DNA of 47,952 nucleotides from Chitinophagales bacterium (GTDB lineage: Bacteria; Bacteroidota; Bacteroidia; Chitinophagales; Saprospiraceae), in contig JAKSDI010000101.1 in NCBI GenBank assembly GCA_022360175.1, positions 1 to 47,952 of the forward strand, read 5' to 3'. Numbering within the stretch: position 1 is the stretch's first letter; each line of letters begins with the position of its first letter. Of this stretch, positions 9,033-17,796 are shown one piece after another. The position numbers and the translations under genes are program-made. The notes below the pieces were generated by a model. It was not told where the DNA came from and did not search any database. It worked only from the letters and a program-made list of their open reading frames with translations.

Positions 9033-10076
9033 ATGAGAAAAATACTTGTAATTGAAGATAATGAGGAAGTAAGAGAAAATTTGGAAGAAATCCTGGAATT
9101 ATATGGCTACGAGATTGATACTGCTGAAGATGGAAAAATTGGTGTAGAAAAAGCGCTTAGGAACCCGCCCGATCTTATTCTTTGTGATGTTATGATGCCG
9201 CATCTTGATGGATTTGGAGTGCTGAATATTCTAAGTAAAAAAAGTAGTACCTCTAATGTTCCCTTTATTTTTCTTACAGCAAAAGCAGAAAAAACAGACT
9301 TTCGCCGTGGTATGAATCTTGGGGCTGATGATTATATTACCAAGCCGTTTTACAAAGATGAATTGCTTGCAGTCATAGAAACCAGGCTTAAAAAAAGCGA
9401 GCGCTTACGCAAGCAGTTTGACAAAACGGAACAAGGGCTTAGTGCATTCATCAATGAAGTTAGAGGGTATGAAGAATTACGCAAGCTTTCTGATGATCGA
9501 AAAACAAAGCATTATCGTCGCAGAGATTTAGTATTTGAAGAAGATGATTATCCTCGCTACCTCTACTTTGTAAAAGGTGGAAAAGTTAAGGTTTTCAAGA
9601 CAAACGAAGATGGCAAGGAATACATCATCTCTATCTGCAAGGAAGGAGATTTCTTTGGGTATATCGACCTTATAAAGGACGACAAATACTCTGAATCTGC
9701 TGCCGCTATGGAAGATACGGAGTTAAGCCTAATCCCCAAAGAGGATTTCTCCAAATTGCTGCATGCCAACAAAGATGTTGCTTCCCAGCTCATCAAGATG
9801 CTAGCTGATAATGTCGTAGAAAAAGAAGACCAACTACTGAACCTTGCTTATAACTCTGTACGCCGAAGAGTAGCAGATGCCGTTTTACTGCTCAGCCAAA
9901 AGCAAGAGGATGGTAATATTAGCATTTTACGGGATGACCTTGCTCGTATTGTTGGTACGGCAAAAGAAAGTGTGATCAGAATGCTTACCGAATTTAAAGA
10001 GGATGGTTATATAGAAATAAAAGATGGAGCAATACGTATTCTAGATGCTGACGGGCTGAAGAATATGCATGCATAA
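9033..10076 (+). CDS. Response regulator: CheY-like receiver fused to CRP/FNR-type cNMP-binding and HTH domains, 347 aa
   Basis: Residues 1-120 form a receiver domain with acidic pocket E8/D9, phosphoacceptor D52 (CDVMMP), T82 (FLTAKA) and K104 (TKPF). Residues ~150-265 match a cyclic-nucleotide-binding beta-barrel (YLYFVKGGKVKVF, EGDFFGYIDL). The end (~270-345) is a CRP-type winged helix with a recognition-helix-like AKESVIRMLTEF. No N-terminal FNR cysteine cluster is present, so it is unlikely to carry an Fe-S sensor. It probably activates or represses genes when phosphorylated by a histidine kinase encoded elsewhere; no kinase is in the window. It is divergent from the UspA fusion gene. 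The phospho site is intact, but the ligand of the cNMP-like fold cannot be read from sequence. Confidence 0.93.
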   Translation: MRKILVIEDNEEVRENLEEILELYGYEIDTAEDGKIGVEKALRNPPDLILCDVMMPHLDGFGVLNILSKKSSTSNVPFIFLTAKAEKTDFRRGMNLGADDYITKPFYKDELLAVIETRLKKSERLRKQFDKTEQGLSAFINEVRGYEELRKLSDDRKTKHYRRRDLVFEEDDYPRYLYFVKGGKVKVFKTNEDGKEYIISICKEGDFFGYIDLIKDDKYSESAAAMEDTELSLIPKEDFSKLLHANKDVASQLIKMLADNVVEKEDQLLNLAYNSVRRRVADAVLLLSQKQEDGNISILRDDLARIVGTAKESVIRMLTEFKEDGYIEIKDGAIRILDADGLKNMHA

Positions 10077-10084
10077 CTAAAAAG

Positions 10085-10118
10085 TTAAGCCCGTAACAAA
10101 TGAATGCTACGGGCTTAA
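10085..10118. terminator. Bidirectional terminator
   Basis: TTAAGCCCGTA (10085-10095) pairs perfectly with TACGGGCTTAA (10108-10118) across a 12-base loop. It lies between the convergent regulator gene and the T9SS gene; the plus side continues with AA and the minus side with CTTTTT-like bases. Confidence 0.8.
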
Positions 10119-10153
10119 AATCGAACTCCTAAGAATTCTTTATCGTAAAATCT

Positions 10154-12004
10154 TTATTTCACTACAACAAAAGATTTCATAATGGGCTGCTCTCCATCTA
10201 TGTATAAGTGCAACAAGTAAGTCCCAGCAGGCCATCCAGCCGTATTCCACTCCTGACGATATACACCTGGCTGTAACTCCTGGCGTTCTATTTCTTTTCC
10301 GTAAGAGTCAATAATTTTTGCGATAGCCGTTTTCTGTACCGGTGCTTCCAATTCTAGCGTAAAGAGGCCAGTTGTTGGATTTGGATAAAGTGCTAACTCT
10401 GAATTAGTGTTTTCAAATTCTACCAATTTGAAATTATTGTGTTCTTTCTTTTTCAATAGTTTAGTCATTTCATCCTGTCCATTATCTGCCGAGAATACTC
10501 CACTGTCTCCTGTAGTTTCTACATTACTAAATGTCGCTTCCGTCTGTCCATATGGTAAATGGGTAAAACTTGCTAATCCTATTTCCACACACTGCTGCAT
10601 TGGTAAATAAACCGCATGAACATACTGGAAAGTAACACCAGTAGTACTATAATAAGCAAATACCCAATCACCCTGGCGATCTAGACGCAACCAATAAGGT
10701 GCAGGCTTATAGAAACTATTTACTTGTTTTGCTCCATTCGCGATATTACGTACTTCATGACGTAAAATATTGGTTAAGTTAGAAAATATTGAAGCTTGTT
10801 TGCTACCAGCATCAGTAGTTTCTCTAATCATTAAGCCTCCATAACCATTAGGAGTAACATTCTCTACCTTGGCGGTGATTGAACCATCGCCACAAAGCGT
10901 TTGATGGGCAAAAGCAACATTATCCGTAGTAAAGCTAGTTGCATTATTGCCAGAACCAGTTACACTTATTTCATCTTCTCCATTACAAAGCTCCAATTCA
11001 TAATCATTGCCCATCGTAACATTTCCAATATCACTACCAGACCAAGCAGATATGACAGTGATGGTAGCATTGCAGGAAGCAGTATTACCAGACGGATCAG
11101 AAACCATTACAGGCACTGTAATTACTTCTCCTATTTGATCGCAGGTGACAAGCTGATCAGTAGTAGGTTCATCCAAGTTAACAACTCCACTATTATCCGT
11201 AGAGCTAGCTGCATCATACAGCTCGTCAATGAATACTGTCAATTCATTTTCACCATTAAATGCAACAATTGCATCCAAACATACAGGTACAGGAGGAATA
11301 CAATCTGGATCAAAACCAAAACGGAAATTATCTATGATTTGAGTTGCACTAGAAGTAATATCAATGATTTCTATTCGACTGATTAAAGCAACAGATGAAA
11401 TAACCATTTTTTGTTGTGTCGTTCCTATTGTAATATCCTGACTACAATCTAAGACACCATCGCCATCATAAACATGAACGGCAACCATTTCATCTCCTAA
11501 AGATTGAATATCAAATTCTACATAGTCGACTGGTATAGAAAAATCAATGTACAAGTCAGCTGCAAATAAATCCGGAGTAAAAGTTGCTGTGACACCTATA
11601 CCTTCACCTAATCGTACTAATTCGCCATTACTTGCTGAAAAAGATACACCTACTGGTAAATCACCAGGACTAAAGCAGACATTGTCTGTACTCGCATCTA
11701 CTGTATTGGAGCAGCCAAGCACTGCGAAAGGAGGTATTCCTTCAAAATCTGTAACATCTAAAATTTCGCATCCTTCAGCGACAGGAAACGAGATAGTAGC
11801 ATCTCCCGTACTACGTGATATTTCCTTAGGTACATTCTTCGGTGTTTCTGGGTTTAAAGAGTTAAGATTAAAGTTATTAAAATCCATTTCTGAGAAAGCG
11901 ACTACTGGCTTATTCTCCTGTTGTTTAGCTGTCGATTGAGCAGCCATAAATAATGGCAATACTAAACAGATAAAAAAAGCAGTAACAAAAGAGTAATTCT
12001 TCAT
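10154..12004 (-). CDS. T9SS-secreted multidomain protein with HYR-like and concanavalin-like regions, 616 aa
   Basis: A signal peptide (MKNYSFVTAFFICLVLPLFM) opens the protein. Residues ~60-230 resemble a beta-sandwich ligand- or carbohydrate-binding region (VDYVEFDIQSLGD, IDNFRFGF). Residues ~235-320 fit an HYR/Ig-like repeat (VPVMVSDPSGNTASCNATITV). Residues ~340-510 resemble DUF1349-type concanavalin-like domains (GGLMIRETTDAGS, YWLRLDRQGDWVFAY). The last ~80 residues are a type A T9SS sorting domain (LALYPNPTTGLFTLEL ending SFVVVK). The protein should cross the outer membrane by T9SS and be surface-attached or released; adhesion or carbohydrate binding is a guess. The 164-bp MITE-like element begins 34 bp upstream of its start codon. 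Confidence 0.88.
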   Translation of the reverse strand: MKNYSFVTAFFICLVLPLFMAAQSTAKQQENKPVVAFSEMDFNNFNLNSLNPETPKNVPKEISRSTGDATISFPVAEGCEILDVTDFEGIPPFAVLGCSNTVDASTDNVCFSPGDLPVGVSFSASNGELVRLGEGIGVTATFTPDLFAADLYIDFSIPVDYVEFDIQSLGDEMVAVHVYDGDGVLDCSQDITIGTTQQKMVISSVALISRIEIIDITSSATQIIDNFRFGFDPDCIPPVPVCLDAIVAFNGENELTVFIDELYDAASSTDNSGVVNLDEPTTDQLVTCDQIGEVITVPVMVSDPSGNTASCNATITVISAWSGSDIGNVTMGNDYELELCNGEDEISVTGSGNNATSFTTDNVAFAHQTLCGDGSITAKVENVTPNGYGGLMIRETTDAGSKQASIFSNLTNILRHEVRNIANGAKQVNSFYKPAPYWLRLDRQGDWVFAYYSTTGVTFQYVHAVYLPMQQCVEIGLASFTHLPYGQTEATFSNVETTGDSGVFSADNGQDEMTKLLKKKEHNNFKLVEFENTNSELALYPNPTTGLFTLELEAPVQKTAIAKIIDSYGKEIERQELQPGVYRQEWNTAGWPAGTYLLHLYIDGEQPIMKSFVVVK

Positions 12005-12037
12005 GTTTTTTACATTTGATTGATTAAGAAGTGTATA

Positions 12038-12201
12038 AGAGCTTGTTTGGAAATTATTAATTGGTCTACAAATGTTCCTTTTTTATTTATACATCAGCTA
12101 TTTTTCGCTATGTACATTCCCTGTATGCAGCTCAAAATGAGCCTTGTCTAAACAAAAAATGATCTATTTTCGACTCAAAGAACAAATCCCAAACAAGCTC
12201 T
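12038..12201. mobile_element. 164-bp MITE-like inverted-repeat element, copy 1
   Basis: The ends AGAGCTTGTTTGG (12038-12050) and CCAAACAAGCTCT (12189-12201) are perfect 13-bp inverted repeats. The interior carries no ORF. Aligned to the reverse complement of 18801-18964, it has the same length (164 bp) and shares interior sequence, notably TCTAAACA, AAAATGA and CTATTTT around 12148-12170. The family probably depends on a transposase encoded elsewhere, or on a nuclease/REP-type mechanism. No clear target-site duplication is visible. Through its position it becomes the leader or promoter region of the secreted protein gene at 12004. Confidence 0.75.
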
Positions 12202-12637
12202 AATATATTTTTCAATAATTTATAGACTTATGCCTAATGAGGGGGGGGAGCGCATATAAGGCATATAACTTTCTTATTTCCAATAGCAATTCTACTATTC
12301 CTCGCACAATTAAGAAGAATAGCGACTACCTTGACAGCAACTAATACATTTTCTAAGAATCAAATTTGGCATGTAAGCGCGTCATCAAAACAGCTCTAAG
12401 TAAAATCATTTTTTAAAAGTTAAAACAAAGATAATTTTTTTCAGAAAAAACAACATACCATGTATATATTTTTTCATTATTTAATCAACAATTAACAATC
12501 AACCTAAAAGCCAGGATCACAATCCAAAGTTCGGTACTCATACAAAAGTATTCGAAAGGCCTTATATTGAGCTTATTAGGATATTGAGCGCGTATAAAAC
12601 AATACACTGCTGATTAGAAAACTTCAATCTAGAGAAA
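12202..12637. other. Intergenic region without recognised gene
   Basis: This A+T-rich stretch has an eight-base G run near 12241 and no supported ORF, RNA gene or clear promoter. It may hold the promoter for the secreted gene on the minus strand, upstream of the MITE-like element. Confidence 0.5.
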
Positions 12638-12659
12638 ATGATGTGTCTTAAAAAAGCAC

Positions 12660-12679
12660 AGCCCTTCCGAGGAAGGGCT
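12660..12679. terminator. Short strong hairpin, possible terminator
   Basis: AGCCCTTCC pairs with GGAAGGGCT across a two-base loop. The hairpin lies inside the earliest possible reading frame of the DJ-1 gene (ATG at 12638), which argues that translation really starts downstream. The flanks are A-rich rather than a clean T run, so its function is uncertain. Confidence 0.45.
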
Positions 12680-12745
12680 AACTTAAAAACCGATAACACT
12701 AAATTTTATCCGCTTGTCAGTAATGTATGGTATTTCGTTCGATTC

Positions 12746-13531
12746 ATGCCAAAGATAAATTCTTCCATATCAGGCCAAAATGATAAAAATCATTGGAAAG
12801 ATGACATTTGTCATTTCTTTCTATTTTTAATCATTTCAGGTATAAGCTTCTCTTGCAATCCTGAAACGGAGCAAATAGAACAAGGAATTTTTCCTGCTCA
12901 GTATGATGAGACCCGCCTTAATGCATGCTTTTTGATTATGGATGGTGTTTACAATACAGAACTTACAGCACCCTACGATATTTTCCATCACACCGTCTTC
13001 CGGGATAGTATCCGCCCCATGAATGTCTTTACGGTAGCTAATACGCATCAAGCTATTATTACATTTGAGGGCTTACGCCTATTACCTGATTTCAACTACC
13101 TCACAGATAGTATACCCCGCATAGATATACTAATCATTCCAAGTGCCGAGCATCACCTAGATACAGATCTTGAAGACGAGGTTATGCTTTCATTTGTGAA
13201 AGAAGCTGCTGAAGAAGCACAATATGTTACCTCTCACTGCGATGGTGCATTTGTTTTAGCAAAAGCTGGATTACTCGACAAGGTAGCATGTACTACTTTT
13301 CCATCAGACATCCCTGCTATGCGTGATATGTTTCCTCAGCTAGATGTCAGAGATAGTGTCCTTTTTGTACATGATGGAAAATTTATTACCTCCGCAGGTG
13401 GTGCGAAATCTTTTGAAGCAGCCTTGTACCTTACCGAGATAATGTATGGTAAAAAAAGAGCAAAAGAACTGGCAAAAGGCCTGGTTATTGACTGGGATTT
13501 GGATGCTGTTGATTATATCTCTATTAAATAG
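12746..13531 (+). CDS. DJ-1/PfpI (GlxA-like) family lipoprotein, 261 aa
   Basis: The DJ-1/PfpI amidotransferase-like fold is seen in FLIMDGVYNTELTAPYDIF near the start of the domain, DILIIPSAEHH, and the nucleophile elbow SHCDGAFVLAKAGLLD, with Cys165. The Glu of NTELTAPYD is the usual partner of that Cys. Members act as chaperones, deglycases, proteases or ligand-sensing domains, and the exact reaction cannot be read here. A hydrophobic stretch ending in FSC fits a lipobox, so it is probably a periplasm-facing lipoprotein. The start is uncertain: the frame opens at 12638, but that extension contains a hairpin and no signal-like sequence, so 12746 is preferred although its n-region is long (~20 residues). 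No DNA-binding domain follows, unlike GlxA-type regulators. Confidence 0.75.
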   Translation: MPKINSSISGQNDKNHWKDDICHFFLFLIISGISFSCNPETEQIEQGIFPAQYDETRLNACFLIMDGVYNTELTAPYDIFHHTVFRDSIRPMNVFTVANTHQAIITFEGLRLLPDFNYLTDSIPRIDILIIPSAEHHLDTDLEDEVMLSFVKEAAEEAQYVTSHCDGAFVLAKAGLLDKVACTTFPSDIPAMRDMFPQLDVRDSVLFVHDGKFITSAGGAKSFEAALYLTEIMYGKKRAKELAKGLVIDWDLDAVDYISIK

Positions 13532-13630
13532 TTCGATTTTTCTTTTTAGAAGCAACCTTTTTATGTTACTTCCTGTCTTCTACACAAAAGCTTTTGTGAG
13601 TTAACTCCCGACAAGATTCACTTCTTAAAA

Positions 13631-13669
13631 ATGGCCCTTCCTAATTAATTGGCAGGGCATTTTTTTTTC
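13631..13669 (+). terminator. Rho-independent terminator after the DJ-1 gene
   Basis: ATGGCCCTTCC and GGCAGGGCAT form an imperfect stem around TAATTAATT, followed by a run of at least eight T. It lies about 100 bp after the DJ-1 stop codon. Confidence 0.8.
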
Positions 13670-13717
13670 TCCTTATGTAAAATCCGAATTGTAAGCATCA
13701 TAGGAGAAAAAATTCCT

Positions 13718-15319
13718 ATGAAAACCTTTTTCAAACTAGCAGCTTGCCTGGTATTATTGTTATCTACAAATTATGCTTACGCAAACAAAACAGTCCCCTC
13801 TAAAATTGAGCATGTAACAGTATATAGACAAGGAGCTGTGGTAATGCGTTCTGGCAGCGTAAATATTTCTTCTGGCCGATCGGTATTAACTTTTACCGGA
13901 TTACCGAATACGATTAACCCTCAAAGTGTACAATTCTCAGCAGATGGAGATTTTACTATTCTTTCTATTCAGCATCAGGTGAATTATCTCACGCCGCCGC
14001 CACCTAATAAAGCGATTCATCAATTGGAGCAGGATAAAAAAAGATTCAATCTTGACTTACAACGAGAACAGACGCTATTATCAGTGGCTCAGGATGAAGA
14101 AAATATAATTCTGATGGCAGGCCCAATGATCCGTAATAATAAAGATAGTTTCTCTATCAATCATTTGAAAGATGCTGCTGATTTATACCGCGATCGTTTG
14201 CGAAATGTAAAACTGGAAAAATTGGGGATTACTCAACAAATTGCGGTACTACAAGATACCATTCAGAAAATAACATCTGAAATAAAAAAACTAAAAACCC
14301 AGAGCAAACGGGAAACCATTAATGAAGTACTCGTTACGATAGATGCTCCCCGGGTTATCAACAGTAACTTTGAATTAAGTTATCAGGTAAGCCGGGCTTC
14401 CTGGACTCCTTTATATGATGTAAAGGTTACCAATACTTCGCAGCCCGTTAGCCTGGCATATAAAGCTAAGGTGCAACAACAAAGTGGAGAAGATTGGGAT
14501 AATGCATTCTTAACCCTTTCTACTGGAAATCCTACATCATTCAGCTTACCTCCCGTGATGAATCCCTGGTGGTTAAATATATACACTCCACAAAATATTT
14601 ACGCCGATGATGAAAGCGACAACAGAATGGAATTACCTAAAAAAGAAGTATTGGAAGAAGTAGCCGTGACTAGCTATGCAGCCCCTCCAGTCGTACAAGC
14701 CATTGATCAGGTAATCAGTTTTCAATTTGAAATAAAAGCACGTTATGATATCCCTTCTAAAGGGAAAGATTATGTTGTACAAATTGGCAAATACGATCTT
14801 CCAGCAGATTATGAATACTATGCAGCCCCAAAGCTTAATCCCTATGCCTACCTTACGGCAAAAATTAGTGATTGGGAAAATTATCGTCTATTACCAGGCA
14901 CCGCCAATTTGTATTTTAATGGTACTTATTTAGGACAAAGTGCTATCAATCCCAATGTAGCTACTGATACGATGAGCTTTTCTTTAGGAAAAGATGAAAG
15001 TATTAGTATTACACGTAAAAAAGGAAAGAAATACTCTGAAAGGCAGTTCATTGGTAATAAGCAAATGAAAACTATTGCCTGGGATATAGAAATACGAAAC
15101 AATAAGCGCCAGGAAATTGATATTGTAATAGAGGACCAATATCCTGTTTCTACAAACGAACAAATAGAAGTAGAATTACTACAAAGTAAAGGTGCTGATG
15201 TAGATGAATCACGGGGTAAGCTCCGTTGGGAGTTTTCCCTAAAACCGGGAAAACGAAAAGAATTAAGTTTCGGATACGAAGTAAAATATCCAAAAGCGAT
15301 AACACTAGCATTGGAATAA
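13718..15319 (+). CDS. Exported DUF4139 / mucoidy-inhibitor MuiA-like protein, 533 aa
   Basis: A signal peptide (MKTFFKLAACLVLLLSTNYAYA) follows the ATG at 13718, which has AGGAGAAAA upstream; an earlier in-frame ATG at 13649 lies within the preceding terminator and is rejected. Residues ~30-130 match the N-terminal DUF4140 region (HVTVYRQGAVVMRSG, LTFTGLPNTINPQSVQF), a coiled-coil segment follows, and the rest is DUF4139 (LSYQVSRASWTPLYDVKV, QQSGEDWDNAFLTLSTGNP). Proteins of this kind are annotated as MuiA homologues, but the biochemical role is unknown. It is transcribed alone, between a terminator upstream and a strong bidirectional one downstream, so it seems to be a single-gene unit. Confidence 0.87.
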   Translation: MKTFFKLAACLVLLLSTNYAYANKTVPSKIEHVTVYRQGAVVMRSGSVNISSGRSVLTFTGLPNTINPQSVQFSADGDFTILSIQHQVNYLTPPPPNKAIHQLEQDKKRFNLDLQREQTLLSVAQDEENIILMAGPMIRNNKDSFSINHLKDAADLYRDRLRNVKLEKLGITQQIAVLQDTIQKITSEIKKLKTQSKRETINEVLVTIDAPRVINSNFELSYQVSRASWTPLYDVKVTNTSQPVSLAYKAKVQQQSGEDWDNAFLTLSTGNPTSFSLPPVMNPWWLNIYTPQNIYADDESDNRMELPKKEVLEEVAVTSYAAPPVVQAIDQVISFQFEIKARYDIPSKGKDYVVQIGKYDLPADYEYYAAPKLNPYAYLTAKISDWENYRLLPGTANLYFNGTYLGQSAINPNVATDTMSFSLGKDESISITRKKGKKYSERQFIGNKQMKTIAWDIEIRNNKRQEIDIVIEDQYPVSTNEQIEVELLQSKGADVDESRGKLRWEFSLKPGKRKELSFGYEVKYPKAITLALE

Positions 15320-15331
15320 ATGCCCATATTA

Positions 15332-15372
15332 GATACAAATGGCTATCCAAAAATTGGATAGCCATTTGTATC
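15332..15372. terminator. Strong bidirectional terminator
   Basis: A perfect 19-bp stem (15332-15350 with 15354-15372) has a three-base loop AAA; its core is GGCTATCCAA and TTGGATAGCC. It separates the convergent DUF4139 and aquaporin genes. Confidence 0.9.
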
Positions 15373-15383
15373 GTTCTAAACTC

Positions 15384-16070
15384 TTATTCTTTTTCTGGTG
15401 ACATCCATTTATAAACAATACCCGCTAATATAGCACCCACGATAGGCGCTACCCAAAACAACCACAACTGTCCTAGCGCCCAATCCCCTGCAAACAACGC
15501 CTGACTCGTACTACGTGCAGGATTGACCGATGTATTAGTAACAGGAATACTGATCAAATGAATGAGCGTTAGTCCTAGGCCAATTGCCAAACCAGCAAGG
15601 CCTTTAGGAGCTTTTGAGTGAGTACTCCCTAGTATAATGATCAAGAACATAAAGGTCATCACAACTTCTGTAATCAAAGCAGATAACATACTATATCCTC
15701 CCGGTGAATGCGCTCCATAACCATTAGCAGCAAAGCCTCCTGCTTCAAAGCCTGGTTTGCCACTAGCTATTAAATACAAAACTCCTGCACCAGCTACAGC
15801 TCCTAATACCTGTGCTGCAATGTAAGGAAACAGGTCCTTTCGATCAAAACGATTACCCATCCATAACCCAATAGATACTGCTGGGTTAAGGTGGCAACCA
15901 GATATATGCCCTATCGCATAAGCCATACTTAATACCGTTAATCCGAAGGCTATTGACACACCAACAAAGCCAATGCCTAATTCTGGATAAGCTGCTGCTA
16001 ATACAGCACTTCCGCACCCTCCTAATACTAACCAGAAGGTGCCGATAAATTCAGCGACTAGTTTGTTCAT
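15384..16070 (-). CDS. aqpZ: Aquaporin Z water channel, 228 aa
   Basis: This inner-membrane channel carries water across the membrane. Six hydrophobic segments and both half-helices are visible, with NPA motifs at 62-64 (HLNPAVS) and 183-185 (SVNPARS). The selectivity filter matches AqpZ: F42, H171, T180 and R186, and the [19 protein letters not shown] stretch is characteristic. The narrow His/Arg filter argues for water rather than glycerol. Length fits the family. It is a single gene; a perfect 9-bp dyad sits 16 bp upstream of the start codon, suggesting repression or activation by an unidentified factor. Confidence 0.96.
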   Translation of the reverse strand: MNKLVAEFIGTFWLVLGGCGSAVLAAAYPELGIGFVGVSIAFGLTVLSMAYAIGHISGCHLNPAVSIGLWMGNRFDRKDLFPYIAAQVLGAVAGAGVLYLIASGKPGFEAGGFAANGYGAHSPGGYSMLSALITEVVMTFMFLIIILGSTHSKAPKGLAGLAIGLGLTLIHLISIPVTNTSVNPARSTSQALFAGDWALGQLWLFWVAPIVGAILAGIVYKWMSPEKE

Positions 16071-16085
16071 ACTTTATCAATTTTG

Positions 16086-16108
16086 AAATGTTAATAAATT
16101 TAACATTT
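16086..16108. promoter_or_regulatory. Operator-like dyad upstream of aqpZ
   Basis: AAATGTTAA and TTAACATTT form a perfect 9-bp inverted repeat with the spacer TAAAT. The spacing is typical of a dimeric regulator site, although the A+T-rich context raises the chance of coincidence. Confidence 0.5.
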
Positions 16109-16161
16109 TTAAGACGATAAAATCATATACTTAGTCACTTTTATCTATTTAATCCTATAAT

Positions 16162-16944
16162 TTAATACAAAACCATATCAAATTTCCATCGATAATTCTT
16201 GGTAAGTGGGTGTTGAGGCCCCATCGTATTAAATAAAGCAATCGCTATTCGGCGTGGCAGGTCATTCGAATATGCTTTATCTAAAGTTGCAGCTTCTATA
16301 ATATATTGAATCGCTATTTCTTCCTTTTTGTTTTTAAGTGCTTTTTGTGCATGGCTAAGTAATGCCGCCACTCCCTGTTCATTTTCAGGCCGGAAATTCA
16401 GCAATTCAGCAATTGTCCTAATGTTTGTAGCTTCTCCCTCTAATTTATCCCCTATCCGAATGGGAGCTACTAATTCTATTGCTTTATCAGCTTCTTCATA
16501 TACAACAATTTTAGCCAATGCCAATCGAGCCTCTTTCACATCGGGATGCTCAACAACAAAGTTTTCCAGTAAGCTTACACTCTCTTCACTCTCCAAATTT
16601 TCCAATAAAGTTGCTAACCCCTCTTTACGCTCATCTGGCAAATGTTCTTCCAACCATTCTATAATCATTGTTCGCGAAAGCGCACCAGCAAATTCTGCAA
16701 TCACCTCCCCTTTATGAAACATTTTTACATTGGGAATACTACTGATGCCATATTGCGCAGCCAGCTCTTGTTCTTCCTCTGTATTTAGCTTTACCAAATC
16801 CCACTTTTTAGCCTGCTCTTCTGCTAACTTTTCAATAGTAGGCCCCAACATTCGGCAAGGGCCACACCAGGGCGCCCAAAAATCAACTACGACAGGTTTT
16901 TCATAGCTCTTTTCCAGAACATTAGTTTTAAAATCCATTTGCAA
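16162..16944 (-). CDS. Thioredoxin-domain co-chaperone, CnoX/YbbN-like, 260 aa
   Basis: The N-terminal domain is a thioredoxin with active site W26-CGPC-30 and the cis-Pro loop SIPNVKMF. Residues ~110-260 are helical and TPR-like (LLENFVVEHPDVKEARLALAKI), the arrangement of CnoX/YbbN, which holds unfolded proteins for GroEL/DnaK and protects them from over-oxidation. There is no signal peptide, so it is cytoplasmic. In many CnoX proteins the CPxC is degenerate, but here both cysteines are kept, so redox activity is likely. A second start, two codons in, is equally possible. The gene is divergent from hemJ, 122 bp away. Confidence 0.88.
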   Translation of the reverse strand: MQMDFKTNVLEKSYEKPVVVDFWAPWCGPCRMLGPTIEKLAEEQAKKWDLVKLNTEEEQELAAQYGISSIPNVKMFHKGEVIAEFAGALSRTMIIEWLEEHLPDERKEGLATLLENLESEESVSLLENFVVEHPDVKEARLALAKIVVYEEADKAIELVAPIRIGDKLEGEATNIRTIAELLNFRPENEQGVAALLSHAQKALKNKKEEIAIQYIIEAATLDKAYSNDLPRRIAIALFNTMGPQHPLTKNYRWKFDMVLY

Positions 16945-17066
16945 ATCTTATTACTAATGAAAAAATGATCATGTATCGATATAATTACACTTCGAAAGAA
17001 ACAAAGTTTACTGCTGGTTTACAACATAAAAACCTGTATTATTGCTCAGAGTTAATTGCATAAAAG

Positions 17067-17663
17067 ATGATACAAGCCTTATTCTTTCTTAAAGCATTGC
17101 ACGTAATAGGTTTTGTTGCCTGGTTTGCAGGCCTCTTCTACCTGGTTCGTATGTTTGTATACCATGAAGAAGCCCATGATAGGCCAGCACCTGAAGATGA
17201 GATTTTAAAACGCCAATATAACCTAATGGAATGGCGGGTATACCGAATTATTTGCAATCCGGCCATGATGATCACCTGGACAGCCGGGCTTATCATGCTC
17301 GGTTTGGGGCTTTATTCACCAAGCGTTCCTAATTATCTATCAATGGGTACTCCTGGCTGGATGCACTTCAAATTATTACTCTTGGTGCTACTTACTGTAT
17401 ATCATCTATGGAGCAAGCGCCTCATTCTCCGTATGGAAGCAGGAGAACGCCCTTTTTCTTCCTGGCAATATCGCTTGCTAAATGAACTCCCCACCCTTTT
17501 TCTGATACTCATAGCTTATACCGCCGTTTATGGCAAAGCAGGTAGCCTGAATTATCTATACTTATTTGGTGGACTGATTTTATTTATTGGTTTGCTGTTT
17601 TGGGGAGCGAAAGCTTATAAGAAAAGGAGAAATCAAAAGGCGGAAAGTGGAAATCAAAAATAG
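17067..17663 (+). CDS. hemJ: Protoporphyrinogen IX oxidase HemJ, 198 aa
   Basis: HemJ oxidises protoporphyrinogen IX to protoporphyrin IX in haem synthesis at the inner membrane. The family signature KALHVIGFVAWFAGLFYLVR is present at the start, with the conserved histidine H12, and GWMHFKLLL supplies H100 and K102. Four or more membrane helices are visible. The usual length is about 140-200 residues. The last ~12 residues (KRRNQKAESGNQK) are low-complexity and come from a short repeated DNA segment, so they are likely dispensable. Confidence 0.9.
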   Translation: MIQALFFLKALHVIGFVAWFAGLFYLVRMFVYHEEAHDRPAPEDEILKRQYNLMEWRVYRIICNPAMMITWTAGLIMLGLGLYSPSVPNYLSMGTPGWMHFKLLLLVLLTVYHLWSKRLILRMEAGERPFSSWQYRLLNELPTLFLILIAYTAVYGKAGSLNYLYLFGGLILFIGLLFWGAKAYKKRRNQKAESGNQK

Positions 17664-17796
17664 AGAATAGGAAAATAGCCATCACTACATTAAAATAGTA
17701 AAAGAAATTATTGACGGAACAGATTAATGTTTTAGCTGATTTTTAATCCTATAAAACCTCTAATTATCTTTACCAGTCACTTCCTAACGCGGCAAA

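Noticed and set aside
13649-13717. Upstream in-frame start for the DUF4139 gene
   Set aside because: It would begin inside the DJ-1 terminator and put a non-signal stretch before a clear signal peptide that starts at 13718 with a good ribosome binding site.
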